Positions 42,806 to 51,315 of a DNA stretch of 64,000 nucleotides are shown here, piece by piece. Source of the stretch: Streptomyces sp. CB01881 (lineage in GTDB: Bacteria > Actinomycetota > Actinomycetes > Streptomycetales > Streptomycetaceae); contig NZ_CP026498.1 of assembly GCF_002953255.1 (NCBI RefSeq), positions 8,604,904-8,668,903 of the forward strand, in the 5' to 3' direction. The position numbers and the translations under genes were made by a program. The stretch's first letter is position 1. The number at the start of each line of letters is the position of its first letter. The notes under the pieces were generated by a model. The model made no database searches and was not told where the DNA came from. It worked only from the letters and a program-made list of their open reading frames with translations.

Positions 42806-43998
42806 GCCGGTCCGACCCGACCCCCTCCTGCGCCGACGCCGGGGCACGCCGCTGCGCGCTGTCCCGGCGCGGTGCGCTGCTGCTCGCCGCCGGCGGGCTG
42901 GCGCAGCTCTCGCTGCCCGGGGCCGCCCCGGCGGCACCCGCCCGGGCGGCGGACCACCGGGCCGAGGTGGAGGCGCTGCTGGCCGGACGGGCCCGGGCGC
43001 TGGCCGCCGGGCCGCCCGCGCTGCCGCTGGCCGAGGCGGGCTACCGGAACCTCGTGCTCGGCCCGGCCGGCGCGCCGGACCGGCTCACCGTCACCGCCGA
43101 GCTCGCCGTGCGGGTGGCCGGGTACGACGAGTACCCCGTGGTCCACCCGCGCCGGCTCACGCTGCTGCGCGCCGCCGACGGCTGGCGGGTCGAGCGGGAG
43201 GAGGGCGCGGGCGGACCGCCGCCGCTCTGGGACCTCGGCACCGTCACGGCGGTCCGCGGCGAGCGCGCCCTGGTGCTCGGCGTGGCCGGCGGGCCGGACC
43301 CGGCCGGCCCGGCCGCCGTCGCCGACCGGGCCGTCCTGGCCGTCGCCGAGCTCTGGGGCACCGGCTGGGCGAACCGGCTGCTGCTGGAGGTGCCCGCCAC
43401 CGAGGCGCAGTTCGCCCGGCTGCTGGAGGCCGAACCGGCCGCCTGGAGCGCGATGGCGGCCGTCACCACCGCGGCGCCGGGCGCGCCCTGGCACACCCCG
43501 GCCGACCGGGTCGTGCTCAACCCGCAGGCGTACGGCGGGCTCAGCGACTTCGGCCGCCAGGTGGTGATCACCCACGAGGCCGTGCACGTGGCGACCCGGG
43601 CCGACACCCGCGCCTGGACGCCGCTCTGGCTCTCCGAGGGCGTCGCCGACTGGACCGGCTACCGGGGCTCCGGCCGCTCCCCGCGGCAGATCGCCCCCGA
43701 GCTGGCCCGCGACGTCGCCGCCGGGAGGCTGCCCTCGGCGCTGCCCGCCGACCAGGACTTCACGGCGGGGGCGGCCGGCATCGCCCAGGCCTACGAGCAG
43801 GCCTGGCTGGCCTGTGAGCTGATCGCCCGCCGTCACGGGCCCGAGCGGCTGGCCGCCCTCTACCGCGCGGTCGGGGCGGCGGGCCGGGGCTCCGGCCGGG
43901 AGCAGCTGCTGGACCGCGTGTTCCGGGCCGAACTGGGCCTCGGCCTGGCCGAGTTCACGGGCCTCTGGCTCGCCGAGGTCCGGCGGCTGGGGGAGTAG
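42802..43998 (+). CDS. Exported HEXXH metallopeptidase-like protein
   Basis: This is a product of about 398 residues with a twin-arginine-like signal (SRRGALLLAAGGLAQLSLPG) and a zinc-peptidase motif VVITHEAVHVAT (HEXXH) near residue 257. LWLSEGVADW downstream probably provides the third ligand, as in gluzincins of the MA-like type. No ATG, GTG or TTG exists in frame between the preceding gene and the signal sequence. The position given assumes a CTG at 42802 overlapping the upstream stop; GTG 42967 would lose the signal. A small sequencing error here is possible. It ends within a 23-bp inverted repeat. Confidence 0.75.
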   Translation: MSRSDPTPSCADAGARRCALSRRGALLLAAGGLAQLSLPGAAPAAPARAADHRAEVEALLAGRARALAAGPPALPLAEAGYRNLVLGPAGAPDRLTVTAELAVRVAGYDEYPVVHPRRLTLLRAADGWRVEREEGAGGPPPLWDLGTVTAVRGERALVLGVAGGPDPAGPAAVADRAVLAVAELWGTGWANRLLLEVPATEAQFARLLEAEPAAWSAMAAVTTAAPGAPWHTPADRVVLNPQAYGGLSDFGRQVVITHEAVHVATRADTRAWTPLWLSEGVADWTGYRGSGRSPRQIAPELARDVAAGRLPSALPADQDFTAGAAGIAQAYEQAWLACELIARRHGPERLAALYRAVGAAGRGSGREQLLDRVFRAELGLGLAEFTGLWLAEVRRLGE

Positions 43999-44057
43999 GG
44001 TCCGTCTTCAAACTCCCGCCCTCCGGGCGGACGACGGGAGTTTGAAGACGGACCCTA
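43996..44057. terminator. Bidirectional terminator with a perfect 23-bp stem
   Basis: Positions 43996-44018 pair perfectly with 44035-44057; the 16-base loop has its own small CGCC/GGCG-type stem. The TAG stops of both convergent genes are the outermost bases of the repeat. The stem is far less GC-rich (CGTCTTCAAACTCCC) than local DNA. Confidence 0.85.
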
Positions 44058-45467
44058 GCGGCGCTCGCCGGCCGTCGGCCGGTCGATGCCGTCGAGGAGG
44101 TCCTGCTCGTACGCGATCCCGGGCCGCACCGGGTAGGAGGAGGCCGGCTCGGGGCGGGCCAGCACCACGGTGGGCGGCAGCTGCTCGGAGCCGCGGGTGG
44201 AGCGCCAGAGCCGGGCGCAGGAGAGCGCGGTGGCCGCCACCAGCAGCAGGTTGCGCAGGGTCAGCCAGGTGATCGCCCACGGCTCGCTGCCGACCACCTC
44301 GCTGAACATCAGCGGGAACTCCACCAGGGTCAGCGGCGTCGCCGCCAGGATCAGCAGCGCCACCGGCCGCTGGCTGCTCCCGCGCACGGTCAGGCAGACC
44401 GCCGCCACGCCGACCAGCCAGACCAGGTACTGCGGGCTGATCACCCGGCTGGTCACGGTGAAGATCAGCAGCGCGGTCAGCGCCGCGTCGTACATGGTGG
44501 CGGCGTTGCGGCGCTTGGCGGTGAAGCGCCACAGCAGCAGCCAGCCGAAGCCCAGCAGGGTGCCGGCCATCATCACCTTGCCGGCCACGTCGACCCACGG
44601 CCCGAGCATCTCCACCGAGCCGTAGTTCATCATGACCTTGCCGTCCCAGGCCCCGGCGATCCGGGCGAAGTGCAGCGGCAGCGCGCCGACCGACTCCACC
44701 TCGACGCCGCGGTCCTTCTGGAAGGTCAGGAACTCGAAGGCGCCGTTCATCCCGGCCGCGAGCAGGAAGCCGACCGAGACGGCGGTGGCCGCCGCCGACG
44801 TCCAGGCGCGGCGGGTGCGCCGGCCGGACGGGGTGCCGATCAGGCCGAGCAGCGGCCAGATCTTGATGATCCCGCCCAGGCCCAGCAGCAGCCCGCCGAT
44901 CGCCGGGCGGCGGATCAGCGCCAGCAGGCCCGCCACCGCGACCGCGGTGACGATGACGTCGTACCGGTTGTAGATCATCGGGCCGAGCAGCGGGACGCCG
45001 GCCACCCAGACCCAGGCGCCGGTCAGCGCCCGGCCCTTGCGCAGCCCGGTCCGCACCAGCAGGGCCATCGCGGCGGCGTCCGCGATCCCGCAGATCACCC
45101 AGAAGGAGACCAGGTACGACCAGGGCAGCAGCCCCGGCAGCATGATGACCAGGGCGGCGCCGGGCGGGTACTGCCAGGTGACGTCGTCCAGCGGGAAGGT
45201 GCCGGTCTGCAGGACGCCGTACCAGCCGTGGTAGATCAGCCAGACGTCGGTGGTGATGTCCCCGCCGGGCATCCGCAGCACGCCGGTCACCAGCAGCACC
45301 AGCAGGGCCCGGGTGGCCAGCCAGGTCCCGCCGAGGGCACAGAGCGCCCCGGTGCGCCCGGAGGGGCGGGCGGGGGCCTGGGCGGGCTCCTGGCGGACGG
45401 CCAGTGCCGTGCCGGGGCCGTCGGCGCCGACGGGATTACCGGACTCGGTGGCCGGGGCCAACTCCAC
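44055..45467 (-). CDS. GT87-family (DUF2029) membrane mannosyltransferase-like protein
   Basis: This 470-residue protein has 10 or more hydrophobic helices. DVWLIYHGWYGVL and FPLDDVTWQYPPGAALVI give the conserved first loop with Asp residues of GT-C enzymes using polyprenyl-phosphate mannose. Other blocks are GPMIYNRYDVIVTAV and SRVISPQYLVWL. It probably adds mannose to lipid-linked glycans outside the membrane, like mycobacterial Rv2181. The cytosolic C-terminus (about 45 residues) is polar. GTG 45467 has AGGGAG 4 bases upstream; the open frame extends further without homology. It is divergent from the PimB-like gene. Confidence 0.87.
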   Translation of the reverse strand: MELAPATESGNPVGADGPGTALAVRQEPAQAPARPSGRTGALCALGGTWLATRALLVLLVTGVLRMPGGDITTDVWLIYHGWYGVLQTGTFPLDDVTWQYPPGAALVIMLPGLLPWSYLVSFWVICGIADAAAMALLVRTGLRKGRALTGAWVWVAGVPLLGPMIYNRYDVIVTAVAVAGLLALIRRPAIGGLLLGLGGIIKIWPLLGLIGTPSGRRTRRAWTSAAATAVSVGFLLAAGMNGAFEFLTFQKDRGVEVESVGALPLHFARIAGAWDGKVMMNYGSVEMLGPWVDVAGKVMMAGTLLGFGWLLLWRFTAKRRNAATMYDAALTALLIFTVTSRVISPQYLVWLVGVAAVCLTVRGSSQRPVALLILAATPLTLVEFPLMFSEVVGSEPWAITWLTLRNLLLVAATALSCARLWRSTRGSEQLPPTVVLARPEPASSYPVRPGIAYEQDLLDGIDRPTAGERR

Positions 45468-45712
45468 TGCGCTCCCTCGTTCGTCTCGGACGTCCCACCG
45501 GAGGCGTCGCGGGACGGACGCCCGGGCGGTCGGTGTCGGCCACTGCGCCGTCGATCGGGCGGGCCCCACCGGCTGCCTAGGTACTAGGACAGACCCGGGG
45601 GTGAAACGGTTGCCGTGCACGGATCCGTTCCCTGCGGGTCATGGTGTTGACCTATCGTACGGATCACCCAGCGGTACACCGAGCACCCCCCGACCGAGCG
45701 AGCCGTGGCCTG

Positions 45713-46849
45713 ATGCACAAGACCTTGATCGTCACCAACGACTTCCCGCCGCGCCCCGGCGGCATCCAGGCCTTCGTCCACAACATGGCTGTCCGTCAGC
45801 CCGCCGGGAGCATCGTGGTGTACGCCTCGACCTGGCGCGACGGCAGCGAGGTGGCCCGGTTCGACGCCGAGCAGCCGTTCCCGGTGATCCGGGACCGGAC
45901 GAAGGTGATGGTTCCCACACCGCGGGTCACCCGGCGGGCCGCCGAGATCCTCCGCGCCGAGAAGTGCGACTCCGTCTGGTTCGGCGCGGCCGCCCCGCTC
46001 GGGCTGATGGCGCCCGCGCTGCGCCGCGCCGGGGCCGGCCGGCTGCTCGGCATGACGCACGGGCACGAGGCCGCCTGGGCCCAGCTCCCGGCGGCCCGGC
46101 AGCTGCTGCGCCGGATCGGCGCGGGCACCGACACCCTCACCTACCTGGGCGAGTACACCCGCTCCCGGATCGCGGACGCGGTCGGCCCGGAGGCGGCCGC
46201 GCGGATGGTGCAGCTGCCGCCGGGCGTGGACGAGCGGACCTTCCACCCGGAGTCGGGCGGGGCCGAGCTGCGCCGGCGGCTCGGCCTGGCGGACCGGCCG
46301 GTGGTGGTCTGCGTCTCCCGGCTGGTGCCGCGCAAGGGCCAGGACACCCTGATCGAGGCGATGCCGCAGATCCTCGCGGACGTGCCGGACGCCGTGCTGC
46401 TGATCGTCGGCGGCGGCCCGTACCGGGCGGACCTGGAGAAGCTCGCCGACGCCCGGGGCGTGCGCGCCTCGGTGCGCTTCACCGGCTCGGTGCCGTGGGA
46501 GGAGCTGCCCGCGCACTACGGCGCCGGGGACGTCTTCGCGATGCCCTGCCGCACCCGCCGGGGCGGGCTGGACGTCGAGGGCCTGGGCATCGTCTACCTG
46601 GAGGCCTCGGCGACCGGCCTGCCGGTGGTGGCCGGCGACTCCGGCGGTGCGCCGGACGCGGTACTGGAGGGCGAGACCGGGTACGTGGTGCCGGGCGGCT
46701 CGCCGGCCGCGGCGGCCGAGCGGATCGTCCGGCTGCTGAACGACGAGGAGCTGCGCCGGCGGATGGGCGAGGCCGGGCGGCGCTGGGTGGACCGCTCCTG
46801 GCGGTGGGACCTGCTGGCCGGCCGGCTCACCTCGCTGCTGGCCGGCTGA
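45713..46849 (+). CDS. GT4 glycosyltransferase, PimB-like
   Basis: This is a 378-residue cytosolic GT-B enzyme. It starts MHKTLIVTNDFPPRPGGIQA, a classical GT4 start with the glycine loop. VVCVSRLVPRKGQDTLIEAM holds the Arg/Lys for the donor phosphate, and GLDVEGLGIVYLEASATGLP the E-x7-E motif. The sequence and the neighbourhood (next to the FadD15-like gene) match the mannosyltransferase PimB' of phosphatidylinositol mannoside synthesis. ATG 45713 is used; an upstream in-frame ATG at 45641 lacks homology. The acceptor here is inferred. Confidence 0.85.
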   Translation: MHKTLIVTNDFPPRPGGIQAFVHNMAVRQPAGSIVVYASTWRDGSEVARFDAEQPFPVIRDRTKVMVPTPRVTRRAAEILRAEKCDSVWFGAAAPLGLMAPALRRAGAGRLLGMTHGHEAAWAQLPAARQLLRRIGAGTDTLTYLGEYTRSRIADAVGPEAAARMVQLPPGVDERTFHPESGGAELRRRLGLADRPVVVCVSRLVPRKGQDTLIEAMPQILADVPDAVLLIVGGGPYRADLEKLADARGVRASVRFTGSVPWEELPAHYGAGDVFAMPCRTRRGGLDVEGLGIVYLEASATGLPVVAGDSGGAPDAVLEGETGYVVPGGSPAAAAERIVRLLNDEELRRRMGEAGRRWVDRSWRWDLLAGRLTSLLAG

Positions 46850-46867
46850 GGGCCCGCCCGGTTGCGG

Positions 46868-46910
46868 CCGGTGCGGCCCGCCCCGGCGTTCGGGGGGCGG
46901 GCCGCACCGG
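46868..46910. terminator. Bidirectional terminator, PimB-like / FadD15-like
   Basis: A perfect 17-bp stem (46868-46884 with 46894-46910, 9-base loop) lies between two convergent genes. Confidence 0.87.
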
Positions 46911-46912
46911 GC

Positions 46913-48706
46913 TCAGCGCTGGTAGATGGCCTCGACGTCGGCCGCGAAGTCCTTCAGCACGACGTTGCGCTTGAGCTTGAGCGAGGGCGTGAGGTGCCCG
47001 CTCTCCTCGGAGAAGACGGTGTCGAGCAGGCGGAACTTCTTGACCGCCTCGGCGTGCGAGACGGCGGCGTTGCCGTCGTCCACCGCGGTCTGGACCGCGG
47101 CCAGCAGGTCCGCGTCCTCGCGCAGCTCGGCGATGGTGGCGGTGGCCGGCTTGCCGTTCAGCTCCTTCCACTTGGGGAAGAAGTCCTCGTCGATGGTGAC
47201 CAGGCAGCCGATGAACGGCTTGCGGTCGCCGACCACCATCACCTCGCCGATCAGGGCGTGCGCCCGGATGCGGTCCTCGATCACCGCCGGGGCGACGTTC
47301 TTGCCGCCGGCGGTGACGATGATCTCCTTCTTCCGGCCGGTGATGGTGAGGTAGCCCTCGTCGTCCAGCGAGCCGAGGTCGCCGGTGGCGAACCAGCCGT
47401 CCCGCAGGGCGTCCGCGGTGGCCTGCGGGTTGTTCCAGTACCCGGTGAAGATCTGCGGGCCCTTCAGGAGCACCTCGCCGTCCTCGGCGATCCGCACGGC
47501 CGAGCCGGGCAGCGGCTGGCCGACGGTGCCGATCTTCGGCTTGTCGTTCGGGTTGAACGCGGTGGCCGCGCAGGTCTCGGTCAGGCCGTAGCCCTCCAGG
47601 ACGGTGAAGCCGATGCCCCGGTAGAAGTGGCCGAGGCGCTCGCCGAGCGGCGCGCCGCCGGAGATCGCGTGGGTGGCCCGTCCGCCGAGGGCGGCGCGCA
47701 GCTTGCTGTAGACCAGCTTGTCGAAGACGGCGTGCTTGATCCGCAGGACCAGGCCCGCGCCGCCGGCGTCCAGCGCCCGGCTGTACGCGATCGCGGTGTC
47801 GGCGGCCTTGTCGAAGATCTTGCCCTTGCCGTCGGCCTGGGCCTTGGCGCGGGCGGTGTTGTAGACCTTCTCGAAGACTCTGGGCACGCCCAGGATCAGC
47901 GTGGGCCGGAACGACGCGAGCTCGGCCGTGACGTCCTTGATGTCCGACACGTGGCCGAGCTTGATGGGCGCGATCGCGGCGGCGATCTCGGCGATCCGGC
48001 CGAGCACGTGCGCGAGCGGGAGGAACAGCAGGACGGAGCCCTCGCCGGTCCGGAACAGCGACTCCATACGAGCCGTCACGTTGCCGAGCTCGGCGAGGAA
48101 GTTGCCGTGGGTGAGCTGACAGCCCTTGGGGCGGCCGGTGGTGCCCGAGGTGTAGACGATGGTCGCGACCGAGTCGGAGCCGGCCGCCCGGCGGCGCTCG
48201 TCGACGGTGGCGTCGGAGACCTGCTGCCCGGCCTCGGCCAGCGCGGCCAGGGCGCCGCCCTCGATCTGCCAGGTGTGCTTCAGCTCCGGCAGACGCTCGC
48301 GGACCTGCTCGACCACCTCGGCGTGCCGGTCGGTCTCGGTGAGGACGGCGACCGCGCCGGAGTCGCCGAGGATCCACTCGACCTGCTCGGCGGAGGAGGT
48401 CTCGTACACGGGCACGGTGATCGCGCCGGCCGTCCAGATCGCGAAGTCCAGCAGCGTCCACTCGTACCGGGTGCGGGACATGATGCCCACCCGGTCGCCG
48501 GGGCCGATGCCGGCGGCGATCAGGCCCTTCGCGGCGGAGTGCACCTCCGCCAGGAACTGGGTGGCGGTCAACTCCTGCCACTGGCCGTCCACCTTACGGC
48601 TGAGCACCGCGACGTTCGGGTGCCGCTCGGCGTTCTGGTGCACGAGGTCGGAGAGGTTACCGCCGCTCGGTACCTGGTAGAGGGCCGGAAGGCTGAAGTC
48701 GAGCAA
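46913..48706 (-). CDS. Long-chain fatty acid-CoA ligase, FadD15-like
   Basis: This 597-residue ANL-family enzyme activates fatty acids as acyl-AMP and then acyl-CoA. Motifs are IVYTSGTTGRPKGCQLTHGN (P-loop), LEGYGLTETCAATAFN, WFATGDLGSLDDEGYLTITGR and, in the small domain, GRKKEIIVTAGGKNVAP. TTG 48706 is the start, with AGGAG 5 bases upstream and homology from residue 1. It is convergent with the PimB-like gene, as fadD15 is in M. tuberculosis, and may supply acyl chains for the neighbouring lipid-modifying enzymes. Confidence 0.92.
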   Translation of the reverse strand: MLDFSLPALYQVPSGGNLSDLVHQNAERHPNVAVLSRKVDGQWQELTATQFLAEVHSAAKGLIAAGIGPGDRVGIMSRTRYEWTLLDFAIWTAGAITVPVYETSSAEQVEWILGDSGAVAVLTETDRHAEVVEQVRERLPELKHTWQIEGGALAALAEAGQQVSDATVDERRRAAGSDSVATIVYTSGTTGRPKGCQLTHGNFLAELGNVTARMESLFRTGEGSVLLFLPLAHVLGRIAEIAAAIAPIKLGHVSDIKDVTAELASFRPTLILGVPRVFEKVYNTARAKAQADGKGKIFDKAADTAIAYSRALDAGGAGLVLRIKHAVFDKLVYSKLRAALGGRATHAISGGAPLGERLGHFYRGIGFTVLEGYGLTETCAATAFNPNDKPKIGTVGQPLPGSAVRIAEDGEVLLKGPQIFTGYWNNPQATADALRDGWFATGDLGSLDDEGYLTITGRKKEIIVTAGGKNVAPAVIEDRIRAHALIGEVMVVGDRKPFIGCLVTIDEDFFPKWKELNGKPATATIAELREDADLLAAVQTAVDDGNAAVSHAEAVKKFRLLDTVFSEESGHLTPSLKLKRNVVLKDFAADVEAIYQR

Positions 48707-49039
48707 GACTGCTCCTCGTTCGCGACGCTGCGGGACGGCAGGACGTTACTGCCCGGTAGGCAGCTTCGACCAGGGGGGTCGGCTCCGGTGTTCGAAGTGT
48801 CACACCTTTACCCGGTCCGACCAGGCCGTGACCGGGTCGTTCGAATGGCACCCTACGGCAGCGCCGGGGTGACCGACCGGTAGCCCGTCGCGGCACCGGA
48901 GCGCAGGCCCCGGTGCCGCGGCGGGCCCACCGAGCCCCGGGCCGGACGGCGTCCCCGGGCGCGATAGCCTGCTCCGGGCGCACCCGACCGAGCAGGCTCG
49001 GCCGGGCCGGCAGCAAGGGACGACGCGGAGGGCCATTCC
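48707..49039. other. 333-bp divergent region, FadD15-like / SRPBCC
   Basis: No gene is supported. CTGCCCGGTAGGCAG (48749-48763) is an inverted repeat of 5 + 5 bases, about 45 bases upstream of the ligase start, next to a TAACGT hexamer on the minus strand. It could be an operator of the ligase gene. Confidence 0.4.
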
Positions 49040-49474
49040 ATGGCGGAGCACACCAGGTCGAGCATCACCATCGACGCGACCCCGGCGACGGTCATGGCCG
49101 TGATCGCCGACTTCGCCGCGTACCCGGCCTGGACCGGCGAGGTCAAGGAGATCGAGGTGCTGGAGACCGCCGGGGACGGCCGCGCCTCCCAGGTGCGCCT
49201 GCTGCTCGACGCCGGCGCCATCCGCGACGAGCACGTCCTCGCCTACACCTGGGACGACGACCGCGAGGTCAGCTGGACGCTGGTGCGCAGTCAGATGCTC
49301 CGCTCGCTGGACGGCTCCTACGCGCTCGCCCCGCTCGGCGGCGGCCGGACCGAGGTCACCTACCAGCTCGCCGTCGACGTCAAGATCCCGATGCTCGGCA
49401 TGATCAAGCGCAAGGCCGAGAAGGTCATCATCGACCGGGCGCTGGCCGGCCTGAAGAAGCGCGTCGAGGGCTGA
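49040..49474 (+). CDS. SRPBCC (START/polyketide cyclase-like) protein
   Basis: This 144-residue single-domain protein has the SRPBCC hydrophobic-pocket fold: SSITIDATPATVMAVIADF, FAAYPAWTGEVKEIEVLE, then YQLAVDVKIPMLGMIKRKAE and the long C-terminal helix. It may bind or carry a lipid. ATG 49040 has GGAGGG 7 bases upstream. It is followed after 25 bases by the ArsA-like gene and then DUF5304, the same trio as Rv2185c-Rv2184c-Rv2183c in M. tuberculosis, so one unit is likely. Confidence 0.88.
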   Translation: MAEHTRSSITIDATPATVMAVIADFAAYPAWTGEVKEIEVLETAGDGRASQVRLLLDAGAIRDEHVLAYTWDDDREVSWTLVRSQMLRSLDGSYALAPLGGGRTEVTYQLAVDVKIPMLGMIKRKAEKVIIDRALAGLKKRVEG

Positions 49475-49499
49475 CGCCCGGAAAGCGGGGCAGGACGGC

Positions 49500-50672
49500 A
49501 TGACGGCCACACGCACCATCCTGGTCAGCGGCGACGCCGCGGCGCCCGTGGTGGCCGCCGCCACCGCGCTGCACGCCGCCCGGCAGGGCCGCCGCACCCT
49601 GCTGCTGGCCGCCGACGACCCGCACCGCGCCCTCGACGCCGTCCTCGGCACCCGGCTGGAACCCGGACCGGCCGTCTACGAACCGGGGCTGACCGTGGCC
49701 CGGATCGACGAGCAGGCCGCCTTCCGGCGCGCGCTCGGCGAGATCGGCGGCAGGCTGGCGCCCGCCCTCGACCTGCTCGGCGCCGAGCCGCTCGACCCCG
49801 AGGAGCTCACCGCCCTCCCCGGCACCGCCCGGCTCGCCCTGCTGCGCGCCCTGCCCGCCGCCGAGGCCGACGTCCTGGTGGTGCTCGCCCCTGCGCCCGC
49901 CGAGCTGATCGGCACGCTCGCCCTGCCCGAGCAGCTGGAGCGCTACCTGGCCCGGCTCGTGCCCGGGCAGCGTCAGGCCGCCCGGGCGCTGCGCCCGCTG
50001 CTGGCCGGCCTCGCCGGTGTCCCGATGCCCGCCGACTGGCTCTACGAGGGCCGGGCCAAGGCGGCCGCCGCGCTCGCCGAGGCCCGCGCCGCGATCACCG
50101 CGCCCGGCACCAGCGTCCGCCTGGTGACCGCCGCCGACGGCCACCCCTTCGACGAACTGGGCCGGATCCGGGCCGGGCTGGCCCTGCACGGGCACCGGCC
50201 GGACGCCGTGGTGGTGCACGGGGCGCTGCCGGACGCGGCCACCGGCTCGCCCGACCCGTGGCTGGCCGGGCTGGCCCGCCGCCGGCAGGAGGAGCTGGCC
50301 GCCCTGGCCGCCGCCGGCGACGTGCCGGTGCTGGTCACCGGCCTCGCCGAGGTCACCCTGGAGGCCGTCGCCGACCGCCTCTACGGCACCGGGCCGGGCC
50401 CGGCGCCGCTCGCCGCCGGGCCGTGGCCGGTCGAGGACCGGCTGGCCGAGGAGGGCCTCCTGGTCTGGCACCTCGCCCTGCCCGGTGCCGACCGGGCCGA
50501 CCTGGACCTGGTGCGCCGCGGGGACGAGCTGGTGGTCGGCCTCGGCGCCCACCGGCGTGTGCTCACCCTGCCGTCGGCGCTGCGCCGCTGCACCGTCGCG
50601 GGCGCCGCCCTGCACGACGGGGTGCTCGCCGTCCGTTTCGCGCCGGACCCGGCGCTCTGGCCGCGCGGCTGA
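49500..50672 (+). CDS. ArsA-like P-loop ATPase relative lacking Walker A
   Basis: This 390-residue protein has the layout of ArsA/GET3-type ATPases: a first strand TRTILVSGD, LLLAADDPHRALDAVLG like the switch I region of ArsA, ALPAAEADVLVVLAPAPAEL, and a C-terminal small beta domain. However, where the family has a glycine-rich GK-G-G-x-G-R/K-TT loop, this protein reads SGDAAAPVVAAATAL, without Lys or the TT pair. ATP binding by the normal route is unlikely. ATG 49500 follows CAGGA. It sits between the SRPBCC and DUF5304 genes. It may be a structural or lipid-related partner of both; function unknown. Confidence 0.75.
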   Translation: MTATRTILVSGDAAAPVVAAATALHAARQGRRTLLLAADDPHRALDAVLGTRLEPGPAVYEPGLTVARIDEQAAFRRALGEIGGRLAPALDLLGAEPLDPEELTALPGTARLALLRALPAAEADVLVVLAPAPAELIGTLALPEQLERYLARLVPGQRQAARALRPLLAGLAGVPMPADWLYEGRAKAAAALAEARAAITAPGTSVRLVTAADGHPFDELGRIRAGLALHGHRPDAVVVHGALPDAATGSPDPWLAGLARRRQEELAALAAAGDVPVLVTGLAEVTLEAVADRLYGTGPGPAPLAAGPWPVEDRLAEEGLLVWHLALPGADRADLDLVRRGDELVVGLGAHRRVLTLPSALRRCTVAGAALHDGVLAVRFAPDPALWPRG

Positions 50673-50687
50673 GCCGCCCGGACGCCT

Positions 50688-50704
50688 CCGGGACCGCGTC
50701 CCGG
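50688..50704 (+). terminator. Hairpin between the ArsA-like and DUF5304 genes
   Basis: A 7-bp stem (CCGGGAC/GTCCCGG, loop CGC) lies 15 bases after the ArsA-like stop; it may act as a weak terminator or attenuator inside the unit. Confidence 0.35.
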
Positions 50705-50763
50705 GTCGGGTAGCGTCGGGGCCAGTGGCCGCAGGGGCGGCCGGAGCCGAGGAGACGCCCGCG

Positions 50764-51123
50764 ATGAGCACTGCCGACGACCGCACCGAGCAGGCCGCCG
50801 AGCACCCCTTCGGCCCGGAGCTGGGCCCGCTGGTGGACGAGGTGCGCCGGTTCGCCACCGCCGCCGGCCGGAAGGCCCAGGAGGCCGGTGCCGAGACCCT
50901 GATCTCGCTGGCCGGGCTCGCCGACCGCCTCCGTGAGAACCAGCCCGACGTGTACGGGCACCTGGCCAACGCGGGCAGCGGGCTGGCCGCGGCCGGCGGC
51001 GAGCTGCTGGCCGCCTACCGGGCCGCCGTGGCCGGTCACGAGCGCCGCTGGACCGCCGGCGAGAGCGCCCGCAGCGAGCGGATCGACCTCGACACGCCTG
51101 ACGGACCGTCCGACAAGCAGTGA
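50764..51123 (+). CDS. DUF5304 family protein
   Basis: This 119-residue acidic, mostly helical protein matches the small DUF5304 family of actinobacteria: PLVDEVRRFATAAGRKAQEA, LISLAGLADRLRENQPDVY and LLAAYRAAVAGHERRW. It has no membrane segment or catalytic motif. ATG 50764 has GGAG 9 bases upstream. It is the third gene of the SRPBCC/ArsA-like/DUF5304 set. Function unknown. Confidence 0.78.
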   Translation: MSTADDRTEQAAEHPFGPELGPLVDEVRRFATAAGRKAQEAGAETLISLAGLADRLRENQPDVYGHLANAGSGLAAAGGELLAAYRAAVAGHERRWTAGESARSERIDLDTPDGPSDKQ

Positions 51124-51315
51124 AGCCCTGATCCCGAAAGAGTGACAGTCTGGCTCCGTGCTGCGACGGAGCGGGTAGGAATGTACGACTTTTGAAGGGG
51201 ATCAGCGAGGTCGGCCGCAAATTGTCTTCGGTTAATGTATGCGACGGTGTATACGGGGGCCGGGTTGGGCGGTACGGTTCCGTCCAGCGGGAACGAGTGA
51301 ATAGCTGAGGGACAC

